Shown: positions 18,901 to 30,406, numbered from the stretch's first letter. The stretch: 64,000 nucleotides of DNA from Pseudomonas alkylphenolica (GCF_004025535.1 NZ_QJRG01000047.1:186001-250000); one strand, 5' to 3'. Made by a program: numbers and translations. Notes: generated from the letters alone by a model not told the origin.

Positions 18901-19457
18901 GCTACCTCGACGCGCAGAATGCCGACCTGGTCGAAGCCCTGGACACCCTGGAAAACGTCATTCGCAAGATCGACAAGGAAACCCGCAACCGCTTCAAAGA
19001 TACCTTTGATCAGATAAATGCCGGTTTACAGGCACTTTTCCCAAAAGTTTTCGGTGGCGGCAGCGCTTACCTGGAACTGACGGGCGAAGATCTACTCGAT
19101 ACAGGGGTGACAATTATGGCGCGGCCACCAGGCAAGAAGAACAGCACCATCCATCTGCTCTCGGGCGGAGAGAAGGCGCTGACCGCACTGGCCCTGGTAT
19201 TTGCCATTTTCAAACTCAACCCGGCACCGTTCTGCATGCTCGATGAAGTCGATGCGCCATTGGACGATGCCAACGTCGGGCGCTATGCCCGCCTGGTCAA
19301 GGAGATGAGTCAGACCGTGCAATTCATCTATATCACCCACAACAAGATCGCCATGGAAATGGCTGACCAGTTGATGGGGGTAACCATGCACGAGCCGGGT
19401 TGTTCACGTCTTGTAGCAGTTGATGTGGAGGAGGCGATGGCCATGGTCGACGCCTGA
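15969..19457 (+). CDS. smc: Chromosome segregation protein SMC
   Basis: The 1162-residue ATPase has a head split between its ends: Walker A VGPNGCGKSNIID near residues 29-41, and the C-terminal signature LSGGEKALTALAL near 1063 with Walker B FCMLDEVDAPLDD. Two long Glu/Gln/Arg-rich coiled coils flank a hinge at about 500-650. SMC, with ScpA and ScpB, organises and separates chromosomes. ScpAB are not in the window. The ATG is two bases after the GntR stop, suggesting translational coupling. Length is normal for the family. Confidence 0.97.
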   Translation: MRLKCIRLAGFKSFVDPTTVNFPSNMAAVVGPNGCGKSNIIDAVRWVMGESSAKNLRGESMTDVIFNGSTSRKPVSQASIELVFDNSDSTLVGEYAAYAEISIRRKVTRDAQNTYYLNGTKCRRRDITDIFLGTGLGPRSYSIIEQGMISKLIEAKPEDLRNFIEEAAGISKYKERRRETENRIRRTHENLERLTDLREELERQLERLHRQAQAAEKYKEYKAEERQLKAQLSALRWQALNLQVAQREAVIGDQEVAFEALMAEQRNADASIERLRDGHHELSERFNLVQGRFYSVAGDIARVEQSIQHGQQRLRQLQDDLKEAERSRLETESHLGHDRTLLATLGEELELIEPEQAMTLAAAEESAAGLEEAEGTMHGWQEQWDTFNTRSAEPRRQAEVQQARIQQLEQALERLAERQRKLGEERDQLSADPEDAAILELGEQLASSDLVLEDLHLQEQQVVEQLEALREQLQQAAAAQQQAQGELQRLGGRLASLEALQQAALDPGTGTAQWLREQGLEQHPRLAEGLRVAPGWELAVETVLGADLQAVLVDDFTQLDLGAFSQGDLRLLESTADSARIAGSLLDKVEGRIDLAPWLGQVVPVEDLEQALARRSQLSAGQSLVSRDGYWVGRHFLRVNRASDAQGGLLARAQELEQLGLERQEQETALELLDAQLQQQREQQQALEERREQLRRHAQDQARQQSELNARLSAGKARAEQLSLRRRRLEEELVELVEQRALESENLGESRLQLQEALELMAQDTEQRELLMAQRDSLRERLDRVRQEARQHKDHAHQLAVRLGSLRAQHDSTRQALERLELQSERLTEKREQLSLNLEEGEAPLEELRLKLEELLEKRMSVDDEMRQARLHMDEADRELRDVEKRRTQAEQQGQLLRGQLEQHRLEWQGLSVRRKTLQEQLQADGYDLQGVLNTLSDTASEQESEQELERIDARIQRLGAINLAAIDEYQQQSERKRYLDAQNADLVEALDTLENVIRKIDKETRNRFKDTFDQINAGLQALFPKVFGGGSAYLELTGEDLLDTGVTIMARPPGKKNSTIHLLSGGEKALTALALVFAIFKLNPAPFCMLDEVDAPLDDANVGRYARLVKEMSQTVQFIYITHNKIAMEMADQLMGVTMHEPGCSRLVAVDVEEAMAMVDA

Positions 19458-19660
19458 TTGGAGGCGATATAGCGTGAACCTGCGCTAAATGGCCCTGTCA
19501 GTTGCGACAGACGGTGTAAAGTTATCTTTGGTCGTGCTAGCTTAATGTCACTTATTTTTTGCGTGGGTAAAACGCCTGTCAGAACATAGAGTTGGCGCCA
19601 CGTTTTAAAGGGGTTTAAACCCTTTATTTTTCAGCATTTTTTACAGAGGCACAGGATTAC

Positions 19661-20539
19661 ATGGAAATCGGTCTGCGCGAGTGGCTGATCGTCATCGGCA
19701 TCATTGTCATTGCCGGTATTCTTTTTGACGGCTGGCGCCGCATGCGCGGTGGCAAGGGCAAGCTGAAATTCCGTCTGGATCGCAGCTTCTCCAACCTGCC
19801 GGATGAAGACAGCAGCCCCGAGGTGATCGGCCCGCCACGGGTATTGGACACCCACAAGGAACCTGAGCTGGATGAGCATGACCTGCCGTCCATGACTGCC
19901 CCTGCGCGTGAACGTGACGGCGGCAAGCCGTCGAAAGGGTCCAAGCGCAAGCGTGGCAACGAGCCGCAACAGGGCGACCTGAACCTGGCTGCCGAGCCGC
20001 GTGAGCAAGAGCCGGATCTGTTCGCCGCTGTTGACGATGACTACCCGGATGAAAGCCGCGGCAGCAGTACCGGCTTCGGTTCCAGTGAAAGCCGCGACCT
20101 GCCGCCGGTTGAAGAAGTGCTGGTGATCAGCGTGATTTCCCGCGACGAAGGTGGCTTCAAGGGCCCGGCCCTGTTGCAGAACATTCTTGAAAGCGGCCTG
20201 CGCTTTGGCGAAATGGACATCTTCCACCGGCACGAAAGCATGGCCGGTAATGGCGAGGTGCTGTTCTCGATGGCCAATGCGGTCAAGCCGGGTGTGTTCG
20301 ACCTCGATGACATCGACCATTTCAGCACCCGCGCCGTGAGTTTCTTCCTCGGTCTGCCGGGGCCGCGTCATCCCAAGCAGGCGTTCGACGTCATGGTCGC
20401 AGCAGCACGCAAGCTGGCCCACGAGCTCAATGGCGAGCTCAAGGACGACCAGCGCAGCGTAATGACCGCCCAGACCATCGAGCACTACCGTCAGCGCATC
20501 GTCGAGTTCGAGCGTCGCGCACTGACCCAGAAACGCTGA
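19661..20539 (+). CDS. zipA: Cell division protein ZipA
   Basis: The 292-residue protein has one N-terminal transmembrane segment ([20 protein letters not shown], residues 6-25), a basic then Pro/Asp/Glu-rich linker, and a C-terminal ZipA domain from about residue 145 ([19 protein letters not shown] ... DIFHRHE). ZipA ties FtsZ filaments to the inner membrane at the divisome. It sits between smc and ligA, its usual place in Pseudomonas. The 203-base gap after smc holds no gene and may carry its promoter. Confidence 0.95.
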   Translation: MEIGLREWLIVIGIIVIAGILFDGWRRMRGGKGKLKFRLDRSFSNLPDEDSSPEVIGPPRVLDTHKEPELDEHDLPSMTAPARERDGGKPSKGSKRKRGNEPQQGDLNLAAEPREQEPDLFAAVDDDYPDESRGSSTGFGSSESRDLPPVEEVLVISVISRDEGGFKGPALLQNILESGLRFGEMDIFHRHESMAGNGEVLFSMANAVKPGVFDLDDIDHFSTRAVSFFLGLPGPRHPKQAFDVMVAAARKLAHELNGELKDDQRSVMTAQTIEHYRQRIVEFERRALTQKR

Positions 20540-23002
<2,463 letters not shown>

Positions 23003-23052
23003 CGCCTCGCTGTGGCGATGGTCTAGTCTTGGCGGCAGCCAGGAGGATCGCC

Positions 23053-24192
23053 ATGTACCGTTTTTTTGAGCAACTGGGCGCCAGGATTGCAGCGTCGTTC
23101 GTCAGTCGGGAGCGCCCGCCGGACCGGGTCTGGCAATGCCAGTGCGGGCAGTCGGTGTTCTTTCGCAACAGCCAGTGCCTGGCATGCCAGGCAGCGCTGG
23201 GCTACTGGCCACCGAGCAATCGGGTGGCCAGCCTGCTGCCCGGCGCTGGCGAGGGCCTCTGGCTGCTCGACGGCGAGCCGGAGGCGGGTGCGCTACGCCG
23301 CTGCGCCAATCTCGATACGCCAGCGGCCTGCAACTGGCTACTGAGCGCTGACGAACCCGACGGTTTTTGCCTGGCCTGTCGCCTGAACCGGACCATTCCG
23401 GACCTGTCGGTTACCGACAATCACCCGCGCTGGCGCAAGCTGGAGATCGCCAAGCGCCGCCTGGTGGCGCAGCTCCTGCACCTTGGTTTGCCGGTTGAGC
23501 CCAAGCAGGGGGGCGAGGGTGCAGGACTGGCGTTCGACTTCCTGGGCGTCGACCTTGAAGGCAATGCGCCGATCACCGGCCATGCCAATGGCCTGATCAC
23601 CCTGGATGTGCGCGAAGCCGATGACGACTGGCGCGAGCGTGTGCGCGTGCAGTTGCACGAGCCCTATCGAACCCTGCTGGGCCATTTACGCCATGAGGTG
23701 GGGCATTACTATTGGGACCGTCTGATTGCCAGCAGTGATTGCCTTGAAGGCTATCGCGCGCTGTTCGGCGATGAGCGCGAAAGCTACAGCGACGCGCTGG
23801 AACGCCACTATCAGCAGGGCGCACCGAACGACTGGGCAGCAGCCCATGTCAGTGCCTATGCGACCATGCACCCCTGGGAAGACTGGGCGGAAACCTGGGC
23901 GCACTATCTGCACATGACCGATGCCCTCGATACCGCGCTGGCGCTGGGCATGAACGCAAGCAGCCTGGAGCTGGACTACCCGCCGTTCCAGCGTCAGGAC
24001 CTGTACCGACCGGACGACCCCGAGGCGGATCTGTTCCTGGCGTTTATCAACGCCTGGATCGAGCTCTCGGCAATGCTCAACGAGCTGTCACGGAGCATGG
24101 GGCAAGCGGATTTTTACCCGTTCATCCTCAGCACGCCGGTGGTGGCGAAGCTGCATTTTATCCACCTGGCGGTTCAGGGGCGGGCCGCCTGA
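23053..24192 (+). CDS. Putative zinc-ribbon metallopeptidase (zinc-binding, HEVGH type)
   Basis: The 379-residue protein begins with a ribbon-like pair CQCGQSVFFRNSQCLAC (about 28-45), then another Cys pair (CNWLL...GFCLACRLN). The centre has HEVGHYYWD (near 217-225), which matches the HExxH zinc-protease motif, and the downstream WEDWAETWAHYLHM could give a third ligand. This is the pattern of the uncharacterised putative zinc-binding metallopeptidase family. No signal peptide or membrane helix is seen, so a cytoplasmic enzyme is likely. AGGAGG six bases before the ATG fixes the start. Its substrate is unknown. Confidence 0.8.
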   Translation: MYRFFEQLGARIAASFVSRERPPDRVWQCQCGQSVFFRNSQCLACQAALGYWPPSNRVASLLPGAGEGLWLLDGEPEAGALRRCANLDTPAACNWLLSADEPDGFCLACRLNRTIPDLSVTDNHPRWRKLEIAKRRLVAQLLHLGLPVEPKQGGEGAGLAFDFLGVDLEGNAPITGHANGLITLDVREADDDWRERVRVQLHEPYRTLLGHLRHEVGHYYWDRLIASSDCLEGYRALFGDERESYSDALERHYQQGAPNDWAAAHVSAYATMHPWEDWAETWAHYLHMTDALDTALALGMNASSLELDYPPFQRQDLYRPDDPEADLFLAFINAWIELSAMLNELSRSMGQADFYPFILSTPVVAKLHFIHLAVQGRAA

Positions 24193-24238
24193 GCGACACA
24201 AGTGCTTGAGCTAGAGTGGTTTTTTCTCGTCGGGGAGG

Positions 24239-24266
24239 TTGTATCTTGGCGCCAGACCGGTACAAT
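24239..24266 (+). promoter_or_regulatory. Sigma-70-like promoter of the SRP RNA gene
   Basis: TTGTAT (24239-24244) and TACAAT (24261-24266) are separated by 16 bases, close to the -35/-10 consensus. They stand just before the 4.5S RNA sequence. Confidence 0.65.
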
Positions 24267-24298
24267 GGCCCCGCTCGCTGCCAGGCGAGCGTCGTTAT

Positions 24299-24408
24299 GG
24301 TGACCCCATCGGTCCCCCCGCAACGATTACCCGTTAACCTGGTCAGGCCCGGAAGGGAGCAGCCACAGCGGGAACATTGTGTGCCGGGGTGTGGCTGGTG
24401 GGGTCGCC
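24299..24408 (+). ncRNA. ffs: 4.5S signal recognition particle RNA
   Basis: The block has the highly conserved SRP apical loop: ggtcaggcccggaagggagc at 24341-24360, followed by agcc, with the matching strand cagcgggaaca...gtgccggggtgtggctggtgggg. The 5' ggtgacccc and 3' ggggtcgcc ends pair to close the long hairpin. This RNA binds Ffh to target proteins to the membrane. The exact ends are estimated from the closing stem; the transcript probably begins near 24273 and is trimmed. Confidence 0.93.
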
Positions 24409-24636
24409 ACCTAATTCAAGGCTCTTGAGTTCTCAAGGCTTTCGCAGCAAAAAATCTCGAAGCGTGACAGCGTTCAGGTGCACCTGGGTGGTGAATCATG
24501 CTGTGCATTTTAATCGGCGATACCTCAATCCTCCAAGCTCGATGTTTATGTAGCCTCGAAAAAACGGCGACAGGCATTCTGCTGTCTGCCACCTTTTAAT
24601 ACGTCATCCACAATCAAAGCATCACTACGGACAACA

Positions 24637-25692
24637 ATGCAAAATCGCAGAAGACGGAAAGGCCACAAAGCCGCAAAAGGAAACGTAGAGGCCATCGTGA
24701 CTACGGCGGCAATCTGCTTCGGGCTCATAATAATCCTGTCCATAGTGAACGGGTTGATTTCCTTCTTCAGTTCTCACCCGTTAGCGCTTTTCGGGTTATT
24801 CGCCGCAGCCTTTGTGCTTGCATGTGTTTACATGTATTTAATTCTCCCGATGATTGTTGATAAAAAACTTTCAAAGCAAAGAAAAGTCCTTGAGGTGCTT
24901 GCTGCCACAATTAAATCAATGTCAAAAGGTCATCCCGGGTACGACTTGTCAACCTTTACGAAGGGCAGTGATTATACTGCGATCAAGGACAGTCTTTGCT
25001 GGCGGCTGCTTGAGTGCGTTGCCCTGAAGTCGGTAGAGCCACATTTGAAAACCTTGACGCGTAAGCGATCCCAACTCGTCTATGTCGATGAATATGGCCG
25101 GGAAAATAATTCGAAGTGGAAGAAGGAACTGGATTACTTCGTCGGGGAAGTGATGCTTCCCATTGACGTAGGGGGACTTCCACAGCAAGCACTAAGCCTA
25201 CTGGAGGGAGGGTATGCATCGTTTCTGTCGGAAAGTGACGATAAGACAGTAAAGCTGCATTGGATCAACTGGCTTGAGGGTATCACTGCAGAAAGTCAGC
25301 CAGGTGCCAGGGTGCATGGCGATATGACGGGTCATGAATATGAACACTACGTTGCTGAAATCATAAGGGACAATGATTGGAGTGCAAGCGTGACCAAGGG
25401 GTCTGGTGATCATGGTGCCGACATTATTGCTACGCAGGAGGGCGTGCGTTTGGTGGTGCAATGCAAACAGTATTCATCGGCCGTCGGCAACAAAAGTGTC
25501 CAGGAGGCCTACTCGGCAAAGGGGTTCTACGAGTGCCATTACGCTTGCGTAGTCACAAACTCAAGTTTTACGCCTGCCGCTAAACAGGCTGCAACAAAGC
25601 TGGGTGTTCAACTATTACACCACGATGATCTTCCTGACTATCTGGTGGGGCTTGAGACTGAACGGCTCCCGCTAGGTGCTGCTACTGGCTGA
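24637..25692 (+). CDS. Membrane-anchored Mrr-type restriction endonuclease domain protein
   Basis: The 351-residue protein starts with a basic tail (MQNRRRRKGHKAAK), then two membrane helices (about 20-43 and 47-73). A middle region of unknown function follows, and a C-terminal PD-(D/E)xK domain (~230-340) has MTGHEYEHYVAEII, SGDHGADII and VVQCKQYSSAVGNKSVQE, the Mrr catalytic pattern with Asp and QxK. Such proteins cut modified or foreign DNA, but the target here is unknown. The gene is visibly AT-richer than its neighbours, stands right after ffs, and its last 11 bases overlap the convergent solute-binding gene, so recent acquisition is likely. Confidence 0.8.
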   Translation: MQNRRRRKGHKAAKGNVEAIVTTAAICFGLIIILSIVNGLISFFSSHPLALFGLFAAAFVLACVYMYLILPMIVDKKLSKQRKVLEVLAATIKSMSKGHPGYDLSTFTKGSDYTAIKDSLCWRLLECVALKSVEPHLKTLTRKRSQLVYVDEYGRENNSKWKKELDYFVGEVMLPIDVGGLPQQALSLLEGGYASFLSESDDKTVKLHWINWLEGITAESQPGARVHGDMTGHEYEHYVAEIIRDNDWSASVTKGSGDHGADIIATQEGVRLVVQCKQYSSAVGNKSVQEAYSAKGFYECHYACVVTNSSFTPAAKQAATKLGVQLLHHDDLPDYLVGLETERLPLGAATG

Positions 25693-26458
25693 TGGCATTA
25701 CCGGTGTTCAGATCACCGAGGTGCCTGCCCGTATGGTGTTGCACGATCCGCTCGATCTCCCCCGACATCTTCATGACCAGCAACTCACGCAAAATGCTTT
25801 GCGTCGGGACTTCGGGATCATTGCGCACATAGCAGCTCAGCGCCTGCTCTTCGAGCAGGGCAACGGGCATCAGGCGTCGGTCCGGGGGTTGTGAGCGATT
25901 GAACCAGTCCAGGCTCAACTGGCTGCTCACCGCATAGTGGTAGCGCCCGGCTTGTAGCTTTTGCAGAACTTGCTGCTGGTTGCGTGCGTCGTCGCGGGCA
26001 AAATGCGCGTTGTCGAATTCAGACTGCAGGGTGGCGTAGCGGTAGCCGAGCACGGTGCCGATGGTCTGGCTGGGCAGGTCGCTCAGTGTGGCGGGGGTGG
26101 TTTCCGGGTGGCGGGCCACCAGCCAGTCGCGCTGCTCGAACAGTGGCAGGCTCCAGGTGAAGTTGCCCGATTGGCCACCCAGCCATGAGGGCATCACAAA
26201 GCAACGGATGTCGACGCTGCCGCGCTCCATCGCCGCCTGCAGGCGCAGGCGTGCCAGCACATGGAACTCGGGGCGGCGTTGCAGGCGGGCGGCGAGGGCG
26301 GTCATCAGATCGAACATGATACCGTCGACGGGTTGATTGTTCTCGATACGCACCAGTGGCATTGCCCAGCTTTCTGCAATGGCAAAGCGCAGGGGCGGCA
26401 GTTCATTGGCGGGCAGGTGGCCGACGTACAGCAGCAACAGGCTTAAAACCCAACGCAT
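25682..26458 (-). CDS. Periplasmic solute-binding protein family 3 (amino-acid-type)
   Basis: The 258-residue protein starts at the ATG at 26458 with a short signal peptide (MRWVLSLLLLYVGHLPANE). The mature part has LRFAIAESWAMPLVRIENNQPVDGIMFDLM, typical of type 3 extracellular solute-binding domains, and later QTIGTVLGYRY. No transporter permease is adjacent, so it may be an orphan receptor-like binder. GGGAGAGG precedes the start; upstream codons to 26497 are a non-family extension. Its ligand cannot be predicted. Confidence 0.75.
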   Translation of the reverse strand: MRWVLSLLLLYVGHLPANELPPLRFAIAESWAMPLVRIENNQPVDGIMFDLMTALAARLQRRPEFHVLARLRLQAAMERGSVDIRCFVMPSWLGGQSGNFTWSLPLFEQRDWLVARHPETTPATLSDLPSQTIGTVLGYRYATLQSEFDNAHFARDDARNQQQVLQKLQAGRYHYAVSSQLSLDWFNRSQPPDRRLMPVALLEEQALSCYVRNDPEVPTQSILRELLVMKMSGEIERIVQHHTGRHLGDLNTGNAISQ

Positions 26459-26587
26459 CGGCCTCTCCCTGTCTGGCATACGCATCCTGGCGAACAAAGC
26501 TTAGTCGTTGTACTGCTTAGCGGATGCAATTTCAGGCCTGCTCCGCTAGGATTAGCGGTCTTTGGTCTATCAATTTGACGGTTTTCG

Positions 26588-28663
26588 ATGAGTTATCAGG
26601 TTCTTGCACGTAAATGGCGTCCGCGCTCGTTCCGCGAAATGGTCGGCCAGACCCATGTGCTCAAGGCTTTGATCAACGCACTGGATAACCAGCGCCTGCA
26701 CCACGCCTACCTGTTCACCGGTACCCGCGGCGTGGGCAAGACTACCATTGCGCGGATCATCGCCAAGTGCCTGAACTGCGAAACCGGCATCACCTCGACC
26801 CCCTGCGGCACCTGTTCAGTGTGCCGGGAGATCGATGAGGGGCGTTTCGTTGACCTGATCGAGATCGACGCCGCCAGCCGCACCAAGGTCGAAGACACCC
26901 GTGAACTGCTCGATAATGTGCAGTACGCGCCAAGCCGCGGCCGCTTCAAGGTCTACCTGATCGACGAAGTGCACATGCTGTCCAGCCACTCGTTCAACGC
27001 CTTGCTCAAGACGCTGGAAGAGCCGCCGCCCTACGTCAAGTTCATCCTCGCGACCACCGATCCGCAGAAGCTGCCGGCGACCATTCTGTCGCGCTGCCTG
27101 CAGTTCTCCCTGAAGAACATGACCCCCGAGCGCGTGGTCGAGCACCTGAGCCATGTGCTTGGTGCCGAGAACGTGCCGTTCGAAGACGATGCGCTGTGGC
27201 TGCTCGGGCGCGCTGCCGACGGTTCGATGCGCGATGCCATGAGCCTCACCGACCAGGCCATCGCCTTTGGCGAGGGCAAGGTGCTGGCGGCCGATGTGCG
27301 CGCCATGCTCGGTACCCTCGATCATGGTCAGGTTTATGGTGTGCTGCAGGCGCTGCTTGAGGGCGATGCGCGGGCCCTGCTCGAAGCGGTGCGTCACCTG
27401 GCCGAGCAAGGGCCGGACTGGAGCGGTGTGCTGGCAGAAATGCTCAATGTGCTGCACCGCGTCGCCATTGCCCAGGCCTTGCCCGAGGCCGTGGATAACG
27501 GTCAGGGCGACCGTGACCGGGTGCTGGCCCTGGCTCAGGCACTGCCGGCTGAAGATGTGCAGTTCTATTACCAGATGGGCCTGATCGGCCGCCGCGACCT
27601 GCCACTGGCGCCGGATCCGCGGGGCGGTTTCGAGATGGTCTTGCTACGGATGCTGGCGTTCCGCCCGGCTGACACCGACGATGCGCCGAAACCGGTACTA
27701 AAGCCGGTGGGGATCAGCCAGGCCACAGCTGATTCTGCAAATAGCGTGGCAGCGGCCATACCGGCTGCGCCGGCGGTGGTACAGGCGCCAGTAGCCCAGC
27801 CTGCGGTCGTTGTTGCCGAGTCCGCAGCCGTTGCCCCTGAACCTGAAGCTGAGCCTGAGCCGGTTGTGCAACCCGAACCGGTCGAAGCTGCGGCACCAGC
27901 GCCCGAGCCTGTTGTCGATCTGCCCTGGAACGACCCTGTCGAGGCTCAGGCCGTTGCCGAGCCCGAAGTCGAGCCTGAGCCCCAACCTGAGGCTGAACCG
28001 GTTGTCGCGGAGCCACAGCCCGAACCCGCACCGGTTCAGGCCGCCGTGCGTCACGACGAGCCGCCTCACGACGACGGCGTCGGCTACAGCCCGGCCGGCA
28101 TGGAGCGCGACGACGAGCCGCCGCTGGACGAAGATTACTACGAACCGGAGATGGATCCGGCCAGCTACAGTTACCTGGATGAGCTGGCGATCGAACATGT
28201 CCACGAGGAAGCACCTGTCGCTGCCCCTGAGCCCATGCCCGCTGCGATGCCGGCCACCGGGCTGGCGCTGCAATGGCTGGAATTGTTCCCGCAGTTGCCG
28301 ATCTCCGGGATGACCGGCAGTATCGCCGCCAACTGTACGCTGATGGCCGCAGATGGCGATGACTGGCTGCTGCACCTGGACCCTGCGCACAGTGCGCTGT
28401 TCAATGCCACGCAACAACGGCGCCTGAACGATGCCCTGAACCAGCATTTCGGGCGCACGCTGAAGCTGACCATCGAGCTGATTCGCCCGGAGCAGGAAAC
28501 CCCGGCCCAGGCGGCAGCCCGCAAACGTGCCGAGCGTCAGGGCGAGGCCGAGGCTTCGATCGAGTCCGACCCGCTTATCCAGCAAATGATCAAGCAGTTT
28601 GGCGCCATGGTTCGACACGATACCATTGAGCCTGTAGACGCCCCGGTAACCCAGGGCGAATGA
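26588..28663 (+). CDS. dnaX: DNA polymerase III subunit gamma/tau
   Basis: The 691-residue clamp loader subunit shows Walker [15 protein letters not shown] near 45-58, a four-Cys zinc module (CLNC...CGTCSVC), Walker [16 protein letters not shown] and the sensor SRCLQFSLK. From about 370 to 530 the protein is a low-complexity stretch rich in Pro, Glu, Ala and Val, followed by the C-terminal tau domain ([15 protein letters not shown]). It loads the beta clamp and links the polymerase to DnaB. No E. coli-like A-AAA-AAG frameshift site was seen in the linker. It heads the conserved dnaX-ybaB-recR string. Confidence 0.96.
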   Translation: MSYQVLARKWRPRSFREMVGQTHVLKALINALDNQRLHHAYLFTGTRGVGKTTIARIIAKCLNCETGITSTPCGTCSVCREIDEGRFVDLIEIDAASRTKVEDTRELLDNVQYAPSRGRFKVYLIDEVHMLSSHSFNALLKTLEEPPPYVKFILATTDPQKLPATILSRCLQFSLKNMTPERVVEHLSHVLGAENVPFEDDALWLLGRAADGSMRDAMSLTDQAIAFGEGKVLAADVRAMLGTLDHGQVYGVLQALLEGDARALLEAVRHLAEQGPDWSGVLAEMLNVLHRVAIAQALPEAVDNGQGDRDRVLALAQALPAEDVQFYYQMGLIGRRDLPLAPDPRGGFEMVLLRMLAFRPADTDDAPKPVLKPVGISQATADSANSVAAAIPAAPAVVQAPVAQPAVVVAESAAVAPEPEAEPEPVVQPEPVEAAAPAPEPVVDLPWNDPVEAQAVAEPEVEPEPQPEAEPVVAEPQPEPAPVQAAVRHDEPPHDDGVGYSPAGMERDDEPPLDEDYYEPEMDPASYSYLDELAIEHVHEEAPVAAPEPMPAAMPATGLALQWLELFPQLPISGMTGSIAANCTLMAADGDDWLLHLDPAHSALFNATQQRRLNDALNQHFGRTLKLTIELIRPEQETPAQAAARKRAERQGEAEASIESDPLIQQMIKQFGAMVRHDTIEPVDAPVTQGE

Positions 28664-28732
28664 CCGAATGACACAAGCGGCCCGGGCACGACCCTCGCCG
28701 CACCCCGTAAGTCTAAATTTGAGGTGATCCCC

Positions 28733-29059
28733 ATGATGAAAGGTGGCATGGCCGGCCTGATGAAGCAGGCCCAGCAGATGCAGGAAAAAATGGCCAAGAT
28801 GCAGGAAGAACTGGCCAATGCCGAAGTGACTGGCCAATCGGGTGCTGGCCTGGTCAGCGTGGTGATGACCGGTCGTCACGACGTCAAGCGCATCAGCCTG
28901 GACGACAGCCTGATGCAGGAAGACAAAGAGGTTCTCGAGGACCTGATCGCCGCCGCCGTCAACGACGCGGTGCGTAAAGTCGAACAGAACAGCCAGGACA
29001 AGATGGGCAGCATGACTGCCGGCATGCAGCTGCCACCTGGCTTCAAGATGCCGTTCTGA
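28733..29059 (+). CDS. ybaB: YbaB/EbfC family nucleoid-associated protein
   Basis: The 108-residue protein begins [20 protein letters not shown], with the Met/Gln-rich helix typical of EbfC, and ends [12 protein letters not shown]. It binds DNA as a dimer and is almost always found between dnaX and recR, as here. The ATG at 28733 has gaggtga at 28721-28727, about five bases before it; an adjacent in-frame ATG at 28736 is possible. Confidence 0.95.
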   Translation: MMKGGMAGLMKQAQQMQEKMAKMQEELANAEVTGQSGAGLVSVVMTGRHDVKRISLDDSLMQEDKEVLEDLIAAAVNDAVRKVEQNSQDKMGSMTAGMQLPPGFKMPF

Positions 29060-29082
29060 AGCAACCCCGTAGTACCCTCGGT

Positions 29083-29111
29083 GGGAGCACGGCTGTGAAG
29101 CCGTTGCTCCC
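29083..29111 (+). terminator. Hairpin between ybaB and recR
   Basis: gggagcacggct and agccgttgctccc pair with one bulge and are followed by a T-rich tract (attgtcgttttt). It may partly terminate the dnaX-ybaB transcript. Confidence 0.5.
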
Positions 29112-29154
29112 ATTGTCGTTTTTCCGGCTTTATTGAATTTTCAGGCTAATGACC

Positions 29155-29757
29155 ATGAGCTTCAGTCCTCTGATTCGCCAACTGATCGATGCCCTGCGTA
29201 CGCTGCCAGGTGTCGGCCAGAAAACCGCTCAGCGTATGGCCCTGCAATTGCTGGAGCGTGACCGCAGCGGCGGGCTGCGCCTGGCGCAGGCCTTGAGCCA
29301 GGCCATGGAAGGGGTCGGCCATTGCCGTCAGTGCCGTACCTTGACCGAGCAGGAGCTGTGCCCGCAATGCGCGGACCCGCGCCGGGACGACACGCTGTTG
29401 TGCGTGGTCGAAGGGCCGATGGATGTCTATGCGGTGGAGCAGACCGGCTACCGTGGTCGCTACTTCGTGCTCAAGGGGCACCTGTCGCCGCTCGATGGCC
29501 TTGGTCCGGATGCTATCGGCATTCCGCAACTGATGGCGCGTATCGAGGCGCAGGGCAGCTTTACCGAAGTGATCCTGGCCACCAATCCGACGGTGGAAGG
29601 TGAGGCGACGGCGCATTACATCGCCCAGCTACTGGCCGACAAAGGCCTGGTGGCCTCGCGCATTGCCCATGGCGTGCCGTTGGGTGGTGAGCTGGAGTTG
29701 GTGGACGGTGGGACGCTGGCGCACTCCTTTGCGGGGCGCAAGCCGATTGCGTTGTAG
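29155..29757 (+). CDS. recR: Recombination protein RecR
   Basis: The 200-residue protein has a helix-hairpin-helix ([17 protein letters not shown]), a four-Cys zinc finger ([16 protein letters not shown], residues ~57-72) and a Toprim domain ([19 protein letters not shown]). It works with RecO and RecF to load RecA on gapped DNA. The ATG at 29155 gives the standard [10 protein letters not shown] start; an ATG two codons earlier (29149) is the alternative. Its stop codon forms the first bases of a REP element. Confidence 0.96.
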   Translation: MSFSPLIRQLIDALRTLPGVGQKTAQRMALQLLERDRSGGLRLAQALSQAMEGVGHCRQCRTLTEQELCPQCADPRRDDTLLCVVEGPMDVYAVEQTGYRGRYFVLKGHLSPLDGLGPDAIGIPQLMARIEAQGSFTEVILATNPTVEGEATAHYIAQLLADKGLVASRIAHGVPLGGELELVDGGTLAHSFAGRKPIAL

Positions 29758-29842
29758 GAGCGGATTTATCCGCGATGGGGCGCATTGCGCCCCCAAAAGA
29801 TGGGCCTGCTACGCAGTCCATCGCGGATAAATGCACTCCTAC
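29755..29842. repeat. REP-like palindromic element overlapping the recR stop
   Basis: taggagcggatttatccgcgatgg pairs with ccatcgcggataaatgcactccta with a few mismatches. It shares both words with the element at 5390-5491. The first three bases are the recR stop codon. Confidence 0.75.
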
Positions 29843-29857
29843 GCAAGCGTGGGGTAT

Positions 29858-30406
29858 TCAGTATTCGCTCAACGAGAACTCGGTCAGGCAGAAAGTCGGC
29901 ACACCCAGTGATTGCAGCTTCTGCGAGCCACCCAGCTCCGGCAGATCAATGATCGCTGCTGCTTCGAACACCTGTGCACCCATGCGGCGCACCAGGCTGG
30001 TGGCGGCCACGAAGGTGCCGCCGGTAGCGATCAGGTCATCGAAAATCAGTACCGCATCACCTTCGCACAGGCTGTCGGCGTGCACTTCGAGGAAGGCTTC
30101 GCCATATTCGGTCTGGTAGCCTTCGGCGAGCACGTCGGCGGGCAGTTTGCCCTGCTTGCGGAACAGGATCAGTGGCTTGTTCAGCTGGTGGGCGATGATC
30201 GAGCCAATCAGGAAGCCACGGGCATCCATGGCGCCGATATGGCTGAATTCGGCCTCGACATAACGCTCGATGAAGGCGTCGGCTACATGGCGCAAGCCCC
30301 GTGGCGACTGGAACAGCGGGGTGATGTCACGAAAGATCACGCCGGCCTTGGGGAAATCCGGTACCGGGCGAATCAGGGCTTTGAGGTCGAACGTGTCGCT
30401 GTGCAT
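29858..30406 (-). CDS. apt: Adenine phosphoribosyltransferase
   Basis: The 182-residue protein has the Apt pattern: [18 protein letters not shown], the PRPP loop [13 protein letters not shown] (about 122-134) and [12 protein letters not shown]. It salvages adenine to AMP using PRPP in the cytoplasm. The gene is complete and separate from anr (54 bases). Confidence 0.95.
   Translation of the reverse strand: MHSDTFDLKALIRPVPDFPKAGVIFRDITPLFQSPRGLRHVADAFIERYVEAEFSHIGAMDARGFLIGSIIAHQLNKPLILFRKQGKLPADVLAEGYQTEYGEAFLEVHADSLCEGDAVLIFDDLIATGGTFVAATSLVRRMGAQVFEAAAIIDLPELGGSQKLQSLGVPTFCLTEFSLSEY

Noticed and set aside
24216..24428. A 70-residue open frame
   Set aside because: It overlaps the 4.5S RNA gene, and its protein resembles nothing.
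24395..25649. Possible attachment repeat CTGGTGGGG at the end of ffs and near the end of the Mrr-type gene
   Set aside because: Nine bases is too short and the second copy lies inside coding sequence; chance is likely.
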